This document shows, in pieces, positions 35,224 through 47,740 of a DNA stretch of 64,000 bases (its first letter is position 1; each line of letters opens with the position of its first letter). Origin of the DNA: Desarmillaria ectypa. Its lineage: Eukaryota; Basidiomycota; Agaricomycetes; Agaricales; Physalacriaceae. The translations under genes and the position numbers were made by a program. The stretch spans positions 3,162,001-3,226,000 of the forward strand of contig JAUDYN010000005.1 in the NCBI GenBank assembly GCA_030407005.1, written 5' to 3'. A model generated the notes under the pieces. The model ran no database searches. It was not told where the DNA came from and was given only the letters and a program-made list of their open reading frames with translations.

Positions 35224-35924
35224 GTTGGTGATGTCTTCTTAAGTGTCATGCTCATTATTTGTTGAAAGTGACGGAGAGCTCGTTGAAATATGAGAATGCA
35301 TTTCTCCAAAAAAAACGATTATGCCAGAATCGTATCCTGATGCCATCACAAAGCATGTTTTGGATTCATGGCTTGACATGAAAAGGACATATATACCAAA
35401 CTTGATGTACCTACCCGCTCAGAGAGCTTGTAATAACGACAAAGTGTTGAGATGTCCATTTTGCCTCTTGGCATGTCACTCCATTGGAAGGACTATTCCC
35501 TTTTCATAGGAGACCGAAGCTCCGCATGTATTCTCCCGGTTTATTCATCTCCTTTATCGTTGTCGCTTACTATCAAATCAATACCTACCTCCCTTAAACG
35601 CGGTCAAATTTCAACAACCCCTTGTACATCAGCATCGCTATATTATGCAAAGTCCCGTCTCGCCAAATACCTCTCTCAACCTAAGAAACCTCAGGCATCT
35701 GGAACTTGCTCAACCGATGTTATTGACACATAAGTTCGAACATAAGCTACAACGTCATTAACGTTGTTCAAACTGGGGCTCGATAGAACTTTCGCAGGAA
35801 TGGTAAAAGCGCAGCTCCCACCGTCAGGGTAAGAGAGCTTCTTATTTTTCAGTTGACAGCGACAGGGATTTTGTTGACATGTGAGAAATCGCGGCAACAG
35901 CCAATATCATGATACATGTATGTG
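35224..35924. other. Spacer downstream of the F-box pseudogene
   Basis: No gene recognised. Open frames such as 35452-35733 have no conserved character; part may be eroded F-box sequence. Confidence 0.35.
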
Positions 35925-37983
35925 CTACACAATCATATCTCGAATGATCTTATCTTCCTCGAATGCATTTCGGACCTGTGTATCACTGGGTGTGAGAATA
36001 CAAACGCTAGCTTGATAAACTCACCCGTTTGAAAAACCTGTCATCGACGACCACACGTACGCCAGTGGCGGCTAATGCCTTGGAAACATCTAGACAAGCA
36101 TAGTGCGCTTCAATTGTTGCCGCAGCTCTGGTAAATCCCGGCGTATGATTTCCACCGTTTTCCTCTGTGGGAATCGCTAAAGGAAAAGACGAATCAGGTA
36201 ATAAATTTTTGGCTAGAGGATAGTCTCCTTACCGAAGCTGGGGTGTAAGGACGGTAGCTCTAAGGATACTCAATTATGCTAGTGCTGGCGTGGATAAGTT
36301 AAAATCTTACCATAGCTTACGTTCCCCTAAAAGAAAAAACATGAACACTCCGTTGACAAAGCAATACCATCTACTCACGAAATCCGTCGACGCGCTTTTA
36401 ATGCCCCATTCGTAATCAATAGACCCGTATTTGCTACGAACAATATTGGCAACTTCATCCCCTGCGTAATACTGTCATTATCGGACATGAGTTTTAAAGA
36501 AGGAAGAGGCTGCTCACCGAGAGCTTTGTTCTGCCTTAGGTCGTGCGTTGCGCCATAGTCTTCGATCTTGATTGTACATCCACTGGCCATGGCAGCACCT
36601 CTACACAAAACAATCAGTCCATGACGTATTGACAAATATGGGGATCATGACGAACTCGAAACAGGGTAACACGCGCTTCAAGGTGGACTGCACCTCAGCA
36701 CGTGTTGGAGCACGGACGTAACAACTGCGTTGCGCATATTAACAGAAATGCTGCACAGAAGTACTTGACGTACACAAACTCCGCAAAGTCAGGAATGACT
36801 GTAATAAAATCAGTACTACTTGTCCGACTATCTGATAAAAAAGGCCTGCCGTTCGTTTGCCAATCTTTTCCTTCATGAAATATCCCGTGAACGCGATGAG
36901 TTGGTTTCAACTGTTGCCGAAGAGCCGATATGTTGTTGTATCCCAACACTGCCGCGTCCAATGCGTTGATGCCTTCCCAGGGAGAAAGAGCAGCGTGAGC
37001 TCTAGATACAGTAAACAGTTGAGAGACAGACAACGAATTATTTGAACCCATACGTGTGGCCGAAATACTGGACTTGTATGCGGTGTAGTGCGAGACAGCT
37101 ACTAAGACTAACAGAGCCTTTCGGACCAGGAGCGGGATGGCACCTATCGCTATTAGCCAACGAATACGCATGGCGAAGCAATGAAAACACACATTAAACA
37201 CGCAGCCATATTTTTGTACGCGCCCTGCTCCAGCAGGTGAACTTTTCCATCGCCACCTTCCTCAGCTGAAACATTGATTTAATATACTGGTCGAGGGTAA
37301 GATGTATGAAAAGGTACCAGGGGTACCCAGTAGCTCAATTGCACCGGATATATTGAACTTTTCAAAGGCGGCCTTCATGGCGCACGCAACGGCGACTCCA
37401 GCAATGGCGATGAGATTGTGACCGCAACCGTGTCCAATGCCCTTCAACGCGTCCATCTGACGAATGAAGAACTTTTAATATAAACTTGATGAGTATCATC
37501 CTCTACAGACCTCCGAATTGACACCAATGGTTCTTCCGCCGCGTCCGTGTTTGAAGGTGGCCTTCCACGCCGTCTGACTAGGCAGAAGGTAGTGTCGCTC
37601 TACTTCAAATCCTTGTTTGTCCATGAAATCCGTAAGAACATCGTGAGTTCGTCTTGAAATATGGAGCCTCAGTCAGGCTGCTTCTGTAACTATAAGTCGA
37701 AATAGCTTAGACCTTTCCTCGTATCCTATTTCAGGGTGCTCTGCCCTTGTATTTCAGCCTCAGCACGACTGATAATGCAATAGATATATCACTCACTATG
37801 TATATCCAGACTAAGAGTTCTCAAATCTGCATCCAACTCGGCAATTCTCTGTTCAATAACAGCCATGATATCAGGTCGAAAAATGCCTGCAACAGATGGT
37901 CGTTCGGGGGTAGGTTTTCCTGCGTCTTCTGGCCGCCATGCCTGGACTGACGGAGAAACAGTTTCAAGGTCTGTCGTTGTCAT
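35925..37983 (-). CDS. M20-family amidohydrolase / dipeptidase (PM20D2-like)
   Basis: Zinc-dependent hydrolase of amide or dipeptide substrates, probably cytosolic since no signal peptide is seen. Fifteen small exons (37983-37797, 37740-37713, 37652-37511, 37456-37318, 37265-37193, 37143-37054, 37001-36850, 36798-36774, 36724-36656, 36600-36518, 36461-36379, 36326-36311, 36259-36233, 36176-36025, 35975-35925) join to 438 residues, the family's normal length. Motifs in order: [29 protein letters not shown] (metal ligands), AEEGGDGK (catalytic Glu), [30 protein letters not shown] (dimerisation lid), [25 protein letters not shown] and [16 protein letters not shown]. One exon is only 16 bp. The intron at 36849-36799 starts GC rather than GT. 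Exact substrate is unknown. Confidence 0.93.
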
Positions 37984-39194
37984 CGTGTGCTGATAGCAAG
38001 TGGTACAATTGACGTAAGAAAGGCCTCGATATTGGATTAAGGAATTAATAAGATCTTAGGTAGGTCCAGATTTAGAGTCAATCTCGGCCACGTCAGCATA
38101 CGTCACCGCAAATACGCGCCGGGAACCGCGAGTCTTCACTTTTTCCCCGCATCCACCGACCAGCAACAGGAGATCAGTCCCGTTGCCGAGCATTGATTCT
38201 GTCACCACATTTTCTCCCGACACAGTAAATTCAATATTTGGCTTGAAGATGTCTTCGCCGGAGTCCTATTGAGCGCGACGAGCGATGCAACAATACCGGC
38301 ATCCAGAAGCAATGATATTAACGGCGACGACTCTAATGCAGTACCAACGCAACGAACCTCCGGGAGTATTGCGGCTGTGTCGATTCCTTTCGTATGTCAT
38401 GCTCAATAATTGACGTTTTCTAACTGATCTCACTTCCATCAGCATATCTACATCGAAGTCCGTCCCTAGTACAACAACTCTAATGAATATTATATCTGAT
38501 GATATCGAGAGACTTCAACAAAAGATGTACCATAATGCTTACTCTCAGTCAGAACTGGCAGAGCTCAAAACTATTTCGTCTTTAATCTCGAATTCCGAAG
38601 TGAGGCAGGGCAGAGCAGCCGAAGTAATTGTTTTTTTAGGTCAAGCCAAGGTTAACTATATCATCTAGTCTCCATTCCATTTCTCTAGCTCACACATCCG
38701 CAATATAGCGGCATCACGTACCAATGCTTTAGGACCTCCTCCTGGTATCTAAGGAAGCACAGCACTCGCTGTATAGTTATTTCTTACTTTGCGCTGAAAC
38801 TTCTCGCAACACGTACTATATGCATACTTACATCTGTACAGATGGAGACTTTGCTCACCTTCAAATTTAGCACTTTGGCGCTGCCTTGGCACTAGGACCC
38901 CCCTCCTCCTCCGGTCTTGTACATCGCCCTTCCGGACCCCTTCTCTTGGTGCCAATTTCAATACATGGAATGTGGTGTGATCCCTACGCTTTGCTATGCA
39001 ACTTCAAACGCGAATGTGACTCTTTTAAAAGTCTTGAAACTGTCCTCTTAGTATTCGACTTAAGTCCACGTCTCGTATAAATACCTCCATACATGGCTCT
39101 GCATATCCTCATTCACTTTCCCAACTCGCCCTTTTGGTCTCCTTCTTTCTCGAAAACTGGTCATTTTCACCGTTGCATCTTTGTTCTTTAATTC
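37984..39194. other. Gene-poor spacer
   Basis: No gene supported. The open frame at 38483-38668 is helical-looking (DDIERLQQKMYHNAYSQSEL) but isolated, without splice partners I could fit. It may be a relic. Confidence 0.35.
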
Positions 39195-39862
39195 TATCAT
39201 GCCTATTTGACTATGCTCTTTCCGCTGTTGCCCTCGTTGCCGCTGTTCCCATGCAGTTGAATATCCGATAGACGACCTCCATGATGTGAAGCCCTAACTT
39301 CGAGGGTGCTGGTCTGTCCGTCACCAATAGCGCTCGCGAATGGGGCGTCTCTGCCCACGCCGTCGGTGCGGATGTGACTGCCCCTTCGGCTCCCTCAGAA
39401 CTGCCGATCTTCTCTTCCAACAGAATGGACAGCCTGCAGTCAGCTACACTATCTAGTGTGTTCATCCTGCCCACCTTCATCGGCAAAATCTAATCCCCTT
39501 TCGTGTAGGGATATTACGAACCCCAATTTGGCTGTTGCCGTGCGTCCCGATGGTACACTACAGCTGGCCAACGTCGATGCTAGTGGTAACGACCAGTACG
39601 TTTACTGTGCTTTGCTCGGGCTTCCATGTCTTTGCTAATCAGGACCCAGAAGTGGAACATCCTTTGTGACAGCTGCAGCACCAACATATCCCAGCTCCGC
39701 GGAAATGTGGCATTTGGATCTTCTACCCCCAGCGGACTTTGCGTGCAGATCGGAGCTAAAGAGACGGATGCTATGTTTTCGCTCCTTGCAATGGGGAGGA
39801 CAGCCAGAATTTCGACTTCTGGACCGCCTTTGAGTCTTAGAGTGTATCTGTTTGATGATTAG
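39195..39862 (+). pseudogene. Relic of a small secreted protein gene
   Basis: A hydrophobic leader YALSAVALVAAVPMQ is encoded at about 39211-39255 but no ATG is in frame with it. Downstream, open stretches in different frames read GLSVTNSAREWGVSAHAVGA, ITNPNLAVAVRPDGTLQLAN and WNILCDSCSTNISQLRGNVA. The pattern suggests a decayed extracellular protein gene with introns. The family is not recognised. An unusual exon structure could rescue it, so the call is weak. Confidence 0.3.
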
Positions 39863-42800
39863 CGTGAAGGCTCTCATTTTTACGGACTCTACCTTTACAT
39901 ATTTGATTTAATGAGGACTTCATAGCATCTATCGTTGAATATTGCTTCAGCCTACAACTACACAAATTCAACGGAGTAAACGAAGCTTTCCAACACTAGT
40001 ACCTGGAAACAGGGTTGGCGGTAAGAATTAAAGCATCGAGCCAGACGCCTTCGGTAGCCCACACAGACAAGGAAGAATGGGAGGACAGCTCGGGCTCGGA
40101 CGTGGCATCACCTAAAAGGTCAATTTCCGGTTCCGTAGCTTGGGTCTCGCTAAAACGTGCCTTTTGTTTTCCTTGTCCTTCGCTAGTTTCCAACTTGAAG
40201 CGCCACTAGCACAAGCTTGTCGACTCAGATACCTTCTCTCCGGTATCCGATAGGAACTTTTGCGGCTCAAGGTAAACGCATTTTGTAACTTGGAGTCCAA
40301 AATCAGACAAAAAAAAAAGTTTCCCACCGATGCTGTTGAGCCTGGCTCAGGTCCTATTCTTCCTCAATAACCAATAACATCCAGTAGTTATAGGCGGCCC
40401 CTGCCACCCCCTGCCACTGCCGGTCCCAGAATATCATATACGTGAAGATCAGATGCAACAGGTTAAGCTACAGTAGCACCGGCAGGCAAAGCTCCCCTAG
40501 TTGCTATAACGCTGTCATAGAAAGTGAACGCTTCTCCTGTTTAATTTCTCAGGCCGCTTCCGTGAAGTATGTATTAACCGTCAATACTCCCTAACAGGTT
40601 GGCTGTACATGAAGTACTTACAGGGGATACCGACCAACCTAGGTGGCGTATTTGAACCATGTTGTTTCGCCTTGATAGAAGCCCTAAAGCATAAGTTTCG
40701 AGATCCGAATTGTCTTCTTCCTAGATGCTTTATCAAGCTTCGCGCCTAGTACAAAATACAAAGAAACTCTGATGGTAGATCGCGATTTCGGAACCTGCCG
40801 AGCATGTCCTGCTTTCCCCGTGAGCCCGAATGACAATAAAGTAAAAATCGTTGCCAGGCACTGGCACCTCTGCACGACGAATTTGAAGTGGGGCGTGGAT
40901 GCGCTTGGAATTTGAATGAAATGTCAGCCTTTTTAGAGATAATAATAGCGCCGGCAATAAACCCTGACCGCAACAAGACCGCAATGGAGACGAAGTAGGA
41001 TGTAGAGATAATGCGGAAACTCGCCAGAGAAGGATCAGAATTCAAAAACCAAAGAACTTGCGAATACTGGGCCCTGGTTTGCGACTCAAGGTGTGGCGCA
41101 ACAGTCATGGGATCTATCCCAGTATCTCCTTCGGAGCTTAGGGACTCACGGCATTCAGAAGGCGGCCATCGAGAACAAGTAGCCATAGTAGAAATAAAAA
41201 GCGAAGCGCTTCAAAAAATACCAACCAGCGTTATGTCGGGTTCGTGCCCAACAAGGTGTACAATTCGTTTGAACCTAGTTGCCAGATAGTGTTGATGAAC
41301 AATGGTACCGAGAGAACGTCGTGAGAGTGCATGACGAAAGGCAAAATAAAGGATAGACGAGTGATCTTTGATGTGGACTGCGCATCGCCTGCAATTCACG
41401 TAGCCAGTCTAGGAGTGCCTGTTGAGCTTCAAGCTTCATTCAAGTCGTGTCCTTTCAACGAAAGCCGACTATAGGCAGCGAGCGTGGGGGTGATCAATGC
41501 AGCATGTAGCACCGCTCACGTACGCGCCGGACGGTGCCCAATCGCGTTTTAGAGAAGCCGATACACGTATACAATGCTCCACAGGCTGCGCGTTGTGCTG
41601 ATAGATCGGACGTGCCCAACACGGGAGAACATGCAGATTTTGTCTTCGTGACCATTTTGAGAAAAAGCATGAATTCTCTTCTCCCTATCTGCCTGAATGG
41701 GCCCTGATTCTAGATATAAGCGGGAACCAAGTTAGGCCAAGTCAATTTAAGAATCAGTAGTAAGTATCGGGAATTCGCATCATTAGGTGACCTATTGACC
41801 CTATTAACGGTTCGATTTCACGGCTTTAACGCCATTTCTTATTATACATATTTACTAATTACTTTACATTCTTGACATTTGGTACCTACCGTTACTTGAC
41901 TCTCCCCCTACTGTCTTTACGCTGTACGACAGAATATACCTACCTTTCGAGTCCATCACGTTCTCTTCCCGAACGACCAGCACCTAAATTTCAACATGAC
42001 CGGCCTAGAACTCAGAAGAACATTGTGTATGTTTTTTGAGGTATTAATAAGATGTCAAGGAATCTGTGCCGTACAGATATCCTCATGAATAGTTCGGTGT
42101 GGTTTGTTGCTGGTAGTAGCTGGAGTCCAAAAGAGGACGTGCGAAAGTGTCCCGGCCCGGGTCCACTATCATCCATGATCATTGCGATCCACGACGGCGA
42201 CGGTTCTAACACAGGACAGTGACCTCTGGAGACGCCTGAAAATTCTCCTGGCCTTACCAGTACGGTTCCAGATATCGAGTTCTCCACCAGTTTGTGCCTA
42301 CTAAACAGCAAGAACATGCAGCCTGCCAGTAAGGACGTTCGAAATCACGCACTTAGAATCGCGCTCACAAATTCAATTGTATCATATCACATTCATTGAT
42401 ATCCTTGATGATTTCTGTGTTGCATTCCTTTAAATGGAGCCAGGAATGCACCTAGATATTTAAGAAAGTGCATCAAAGACGGCGTTTCAAAATCATTTTA
42501 CGTATTCCTTCTCTGTGTCTGTATTGCGCTCACATGCGGCTCCCAGTCGACTGTGGCGTACATATAAGAATATGAGACTGGATGTTGAGTTCAACCCTGA
42601 ATGTGATCCTCTGCTCTCCAGCTCGCTATGTCCCGGACGTCTAAGCACATCAGTCATGTGGAGCTTTATTCGTCACGTTTGGTTAGTGGGATAGCATTGG
42701 GGTTCTACAGGCCACTAGCTCTTCTTTCTTTTATATACCGCCATTCTCTCACTTGATGTGTAACTGAGGTCAGGACAGCATCAAGGCAGCAAGGTGTTAA

Positions 42801-42932
42801 TATTGACTTAAACATTGGAACGGAAGTTTGGTCCCATAAGGACCCATAGGTTACATAATCTCCTCTCTTCAGCTCGTACTACCACCTCTTCATCTCCATC
42901 GTTTGCTATCGCCTTTACTCAATTGTTCAATA
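39863..42932. other. 3 kb gene-poor stretch
   Basis: No intact gene. The longest open frame (minus, 41186-40746) has a hydrophobic centre (ASFRIISTSYFVSIAVLLRSG) and might be an exon of a lost membrane protein, but no flanking exons could be joined. An A10 run lies near 40310-40318. Nothing repetitive was evident by eye. Confidence 0.35.
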
Positions 42933-44956
42933 ATGTTTTTCAAGAGGACTTCCGATGATCCCGATCCATATACCCCTCTCACTCCTCGCAGTCCACGTCC
43001 AAAACGCGCCTCTAACCAGTTCAGCACGGCCAGATCTTCATCTTCAAGTTTTCTACAGCCTCCTACACAATTCCAATCTCGAAATCGCTCTACATCGCTA
43101 CCAAGTATTGACCCGATAGGAAGAGGACCACACACTTACGGTGGGCGTGATGGCCCCAGCTCTCGCATTCCTCAGCCGTCGGGGCAAGCGCGTCAGCGAG
43201 CCCTGTCTCCTTCACGTCTGCCGCAGCCTCAATCTCGACAATATCCCGCTGCGCTTCAACCACAAAATAGGAAGCCGCACGCCTTGTCGCCCGCAGCCTC
43301 AATTCCAACTTCAATGTCAACCTCGTTTTGTGAGCAGCTCAAAACCAAGCCACGGAATCTGGTCAAGCCGAGCCCTACTCTGGTGATGAACTATCTCCAC
43401 GATGCAATAGGACGTGATATCGTGAATGTCACCTGGCATCTCGAAATGGACGATTTGCTCGCCTTGCATGAGCGAGAACTGATGGAGCGGCGAAACGGAA
43501 GAGGGTCAAAGCAGAACTCTTTGGATATGTCAATGAGTGAGTTACATATCCTGTTTTAAGGCTAGACTGGGAAATGTCTCTCAGATATCTTTGGAGTACC
43601 ACTTCGTCAGGTGTCTATGTATGCGTCTACAACGGCCATCCTAGGTGGTTTTGAGCATGAACTGCCAATCGTCGTGTATTCTTGTGTGGAGGAGCTCTAC
43701 CGTGGTGAGCTTAGCGTCCTTCAGCCTTACAACACCGTTTGCCGACGTTTGATATGACTGTATAAGGCATCAAGTCACACCCGATCGTTACAGGATCTTC
43801 AGCTGCTCGTGTTGCGCACCTCATCCAAACCTTTGACTCTCCGCCTCATTTTGGCTGCACGACATCTCTTTTCAAGGAGTCCGAAGGCGATGTCTATTCT
43901 CTCTTGACAACGTTCCTCTCGCGCCTACCTGAGCCTGTGATATACCCTGAGGGCATCGTGCACGCCCTTCGTCAATTCTGTACCGAGATACACCCTACAC
44001 AGCTCCAAGACCTTCAGCTGAGGACAGTGCAATTATTGCTTCGCCTATTGTCCTCTGTCAATCTCTCTTTGTTCGTCTATCTGCTAGCTTTCTTAAGTCA
44101 GATTGTTCAGGCGCAGCCTGGAGTGGATGAAAATATTGCAAACGCTTTCGGGATCTGGATTTTCGGAGCTGAAGCTGGAACGCCTATGATGTTATGGTTC
44201 CTCAAGAACTGGGGAGCTGTTGTGAAGGAACTATTCGAGCTACCCTTTGATATAGGAATGCCCTTAGCTGCCCAGGAACGCGGGTCTTATCCGAAACTTC
44301 AAGTCCAATTACCGGTTCCTGTTCGATTGGGAGCCATGTTTGCCCTGAATACTCCAGCTGATGCCCCTGGATCTTCGCCGTCCAGCACATCTCCTTTCAG
44401 ACCAGCCGGGATCGATGAGTCTCCAGTAGGTGGCAGTGCTCCTGACGACGACGACAACATATCGGAACATAGTAGCCTGTGTCCCAGTACGGTTTCCGCC
44501 TTGGAGGAGCGTTTACTCGATGTGAAACTACCCACATCGCCAGTCGTCAATAGATCATCCCCTCCACCCCTTTTACGTGTCATTAATTCCGGCTCCTCGA
44601 ACTCGACCTCGTCTTCGGTTTCTACCTCACCAATAACGGACGACGACTGTGATTTTCAGACTATTTTGAACTATACTCCTCGTTCGGACCATCTATTTGA
44701 CTTGGAGAAGAAATTGAAGATTGCCGATGCTGCGAAGGCTGTGCCTAAGAATATGGATTCGAGGAACAACATGGGAAGTGTCGTCAGTCGCACAGCAGAA
44801 ATCGTGGAGGTGGATGGCTGTCAACCGAGTTGCGTATTGCGTGAGCGGGTGAGAATGTTGGAAGAGAGCCTGGAGGTTGTTCTGCGAGAAAGAGATGAAG
44901 CTAGGGAACTGGTTGAGGACATCAGGAACGTTATGGTAAGTCATGCCGATCCTTGA
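42933..44956 (+). CDS. RhoGAP-domain-like protein without a visible arginine finger
   Basis: Three exons (42933-43536, 43585-43704, 43767-44956) encode 637 residues. The first 150 residues are Ser/Pro/Gln-rich. A lead segment VNVTWHLEMDDLLALHEREL precedes the GAP-like domain: FGVPLRQVSMYAS, HELPIVVYSCVEELYRG, SSAARVAHLIQTFDSPPHFG, DVYSLLTTFLSRLPEPVI, LLRLLSSVNLSLFVYLLAFL and NAFGIWIFG. The position where GAPs carry the catalytic Arg (GIFRVSGS in typical members) reads HPIVTGSS. A disordered Ser/Asp-rich tail and a coiled coil (LRERVRMLEESLEVVLRERD) follow. The 3' end is uncertain: a good donor at 44936 (GTAAGT) with an acceptor near 45041 would replace the last six codons and extend the gene to 45241. 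Confidence 0.78.
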
Positions 44957-45319
44957 AACTTCAAGAGAGCGCGAAATACAAATTCTGTCGTCGACATCGC
45001 TATACTTCCCTTCTCTGTTATTTGGCAATAATCATACCAGGTCATTACAATCTTCCAGCGGGAGAAATGCCCTAGGATCTTCCTCTTTCTATACCATCTG
45101 AATAGAGCATTTTTGGCGGAAAGTATGACAATGTGGGTATGTGCGAGGCTGTGTCTGAGTATTCGTGAAGGCTTCCTACTTGAACCCGTACATCCGCGGA
45201 TCCTCCTGCATTGGAAATCGCGATCGCCATCCGTCACAGGCAGTGGGTGAGTGGTTATAAAAAAGTTTCGTGGGTCTCAGTGACGATATTGTAAAAAACA
45301 GACAAGTAATATCATAGAC
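44957..45319. other. Spacer, possibly holding a last RhoGAP-like exon
   Basis: If the intron from 44936 is used, the region 45042-45241 would be translated (for example IFQRE at its start). Otherwise nothing is seen. Confidence 0.3.
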
Positions 45320-46840
45320 ATACGAAGAAAATGCTGTCTCCTGCGCACTGGAACTTAAATGACTACATCGGCTTGGCGTACTCACTTGTTTCGTGTGGTC
45401 TTTGGCAAATTATCAGCGCCGTCAATGCCACCTGCCCCTCCCCATTGTTTCCAAAGACCTCATACGAGCCTGTTTGCAACAACGATTTGACCGATTTTGA
45501 CATCGTCGATGGCATCGGTGCCGATGTAGGGGTGGTCAACGCCAAGCACTGGCTACTAAGCGTATGCGTAGAAGTTGGCACCTGATTGATCTGTTCTTGT
45601 GTTCTATTGGCACCCAATGGAAACGCGAATCCGTAATATTTAGGGCAATCGTCAGTTGGGAAATGGTATGCACTAGAAGCTCTTCAGTATTTGCGTCAAG
45701 CAGACAGACTCTGATTTTACTTTCTTACAGGTACACGCTTCGCATGAATGGCTGGCCCAAGACAACACCCGTCTTTGTATCTGCTGTGGTATTTTTGAGT
45801 GCGACGTTACAAAAGCCGTGGGCTGTTGCCATTGTCGTTCTATGGAGCATGTTGTCTTGAGAATCGACTTGATAATCCACACCATTGATAGTCACGGTGA
45901 GTTAGATGTATGGCAATTCTGTGCTGTTGCAAATGAGGCTGAATCCTCCGTTCGGGTATAAATTGATGAGGTCGATCGGCCCCGCGTATCCATCGTCAAA
46001 CGTGTAGGGATTGCTGGGAGGTACTGCAATGTTCCTCGAGACTTCGACGTGCGTTAGATTCATCTCTTCGTATGTAATGTATACTCACAGGTATTTAGAG
46101 ATGCTATTAGGTCGCTACCAAACGGAAGGAACGATCCATTGAATCCTTTCACCCTGTCGATCCTGATGGCGTTGGTAAAATCAGCTTCTGATATCTCCAT
46201 TTCGACCCAATTGATTTCTCTCTAGTCCTCAGAATCCAATGCTTCGATAGTCAGCCTTGGCTTATTAGGGTCGAGTCTCAGGCCAATGACCGGGTTCAGA
46301 AGACTCCCGTCGTCCCATAGCTTGGTCAACAGTCGCTGATATCTTGGTGTCGTGCTGCTCACAAATAGCCCAAGATTCCTGTTATTGATTCGTGCAGAGA
46401 AATTCATTGACATTTTTTCCATCAAGACTGCGGCATCACGAGTTGGCGGTGGTGCACGGCGGAAGATACTACGAGGTACGCACCAAAGTCCATATTTTGA
46501 GCGGTAATGACTCCACCAATACTACGACATCTCTGAATATTACTCTCCATTGAAGTCTGGCTGACTTCCGGGCCAGGCTGTACCATTCGACTTGGATGCG
46601 TCCGCATCAATACATTTATCCTTTTAAAAATTGGCCCTACCTTCATCGTCGAAGACAAAGTCTTGTCGAACGACTCCTCTCCTTGACAAAAAATACAATC
46701 TTCTGACCATGCTAACAGGTTTTATTAGTATTCTTATCCGTTCGGCCTGGATCGGAAAACTTACAAGGATTGGCGGCGTACATTATGCATCCCAAGCTTA
46801 AGGCAGCTAGCCATGAGAGAACAAACCAGCGACTAGCCAT
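45320..46840 (-). pseudogene. Pepsin-like (A1) aspartic protease relic
   Basis: A signal peptide-like start (MASRWFVLSWLAALSLG) at 46840 is followed after a 51 bp intron by a short exon. Later segments resemble the central and C-terminal part of secreted A1 proteases: LTIEALDSED, EINWVEMEIS, LICNSTELPYI, LTVTINGVDYQVDSQD, GVVLGQPFMRSVYL and DDCPKYYGFAFP. In-frame stops occur at EDYR (TAG near 46222), after LPYI (TAA) and near SVYL, and no DTG catalytic motif or N-terminal lobe is visible. The family assignment rests on partial resemblance. That the gene is broken is clearer than which protease it was. Confidence 0.5.
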
Positions 46841-47740
46841 TGTGAAAGGAAACAAGATTCCACATTCCTGTTTTACGACGAGCGTCCCGTTTTGACAAGC
46901 CTATGAAGTTCGATCTCTAACATAATTCGCGACGACCAGGGACAGTTGTCAATATGAATGCGGTGGATATAGAAAATTATTTCATTTTGGTAAAGATCTA
47001 CAGCACTTCTCAGGGCTTCTCCCGCGAATACTGACAATCCTTTATAGGAATATGCTTGAGTCTATACGGTGAACACCAGATCGATATCAATCGCAGGAAT
47101 GCCCGTTACTTCCCTACTTCCGCTCCCCAAACTATACATTATGAAAGTACCTATGCCAAAATTTCCAAAGCGATGATCACTAACACTGAACAAGTTCGAA
47201 CTTTTTACCCAATATCCACCACGGGGTACCCGCAAATCTACATCACCGTCGAAAAGTACGACCAAAGCCCACACTCCTTTAATATCCCTAAAACCAGCTC
47301 TCCATCGCCGTGTCAGCATCTCAACCATTCTCTCCTTCCTTTACCGCCTGCTGAAAAAAGGAAGATATCGGGTTTTCGTTCTGTACTAGATGCCATTAAA
47401 GCCCTCGTTCTTCCACTGGTGGCAATCGAGTATTTCGCCTTTTGCTACTCAGTCCATAATCGCATCGCTCCTGCTGTTACGGGCGAAGGCCTTGTCAATC
47501 TCTCGTCTTACTCGTTGAGTGGGTTGCTTTAATATCCTAGTAAAACGGACTGATTCACACTTTCCAGCAACCGTGAAATCTGGGATTATCTCCATCAGTA
47601 TCTTGGTCATTCCCATAGGTCTTTGGCCGACGAAGTTCTTGGTCCAGGACTTTCGCGTTAGTAACATCATAACACCCTCAGGCTAACCCTTCAAAGATAC
47701 TGATTATTGAAATATGTAGAGCGAAGAATTCTTTTGTGTC
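46841..47740. other. Spacer with an isolated 158-codon open frame
   Basis: The open frame at 47056-47532 (plus) has no recognisable domain and the opposite strand is also partly open, so I do not call it a gene. Confidence 0.3.

Noticed and set aside
40746..41186. 146-codon minus-strand frame with a hydrophobic centre
   Set aside because: No start, splice partners or family recognised; probably a relic or chance.
47056..47532. 158-codon plus-strand open frame
   Set aside because: The composition is not protein-like over its whole length and the opposite strand is also partly open.
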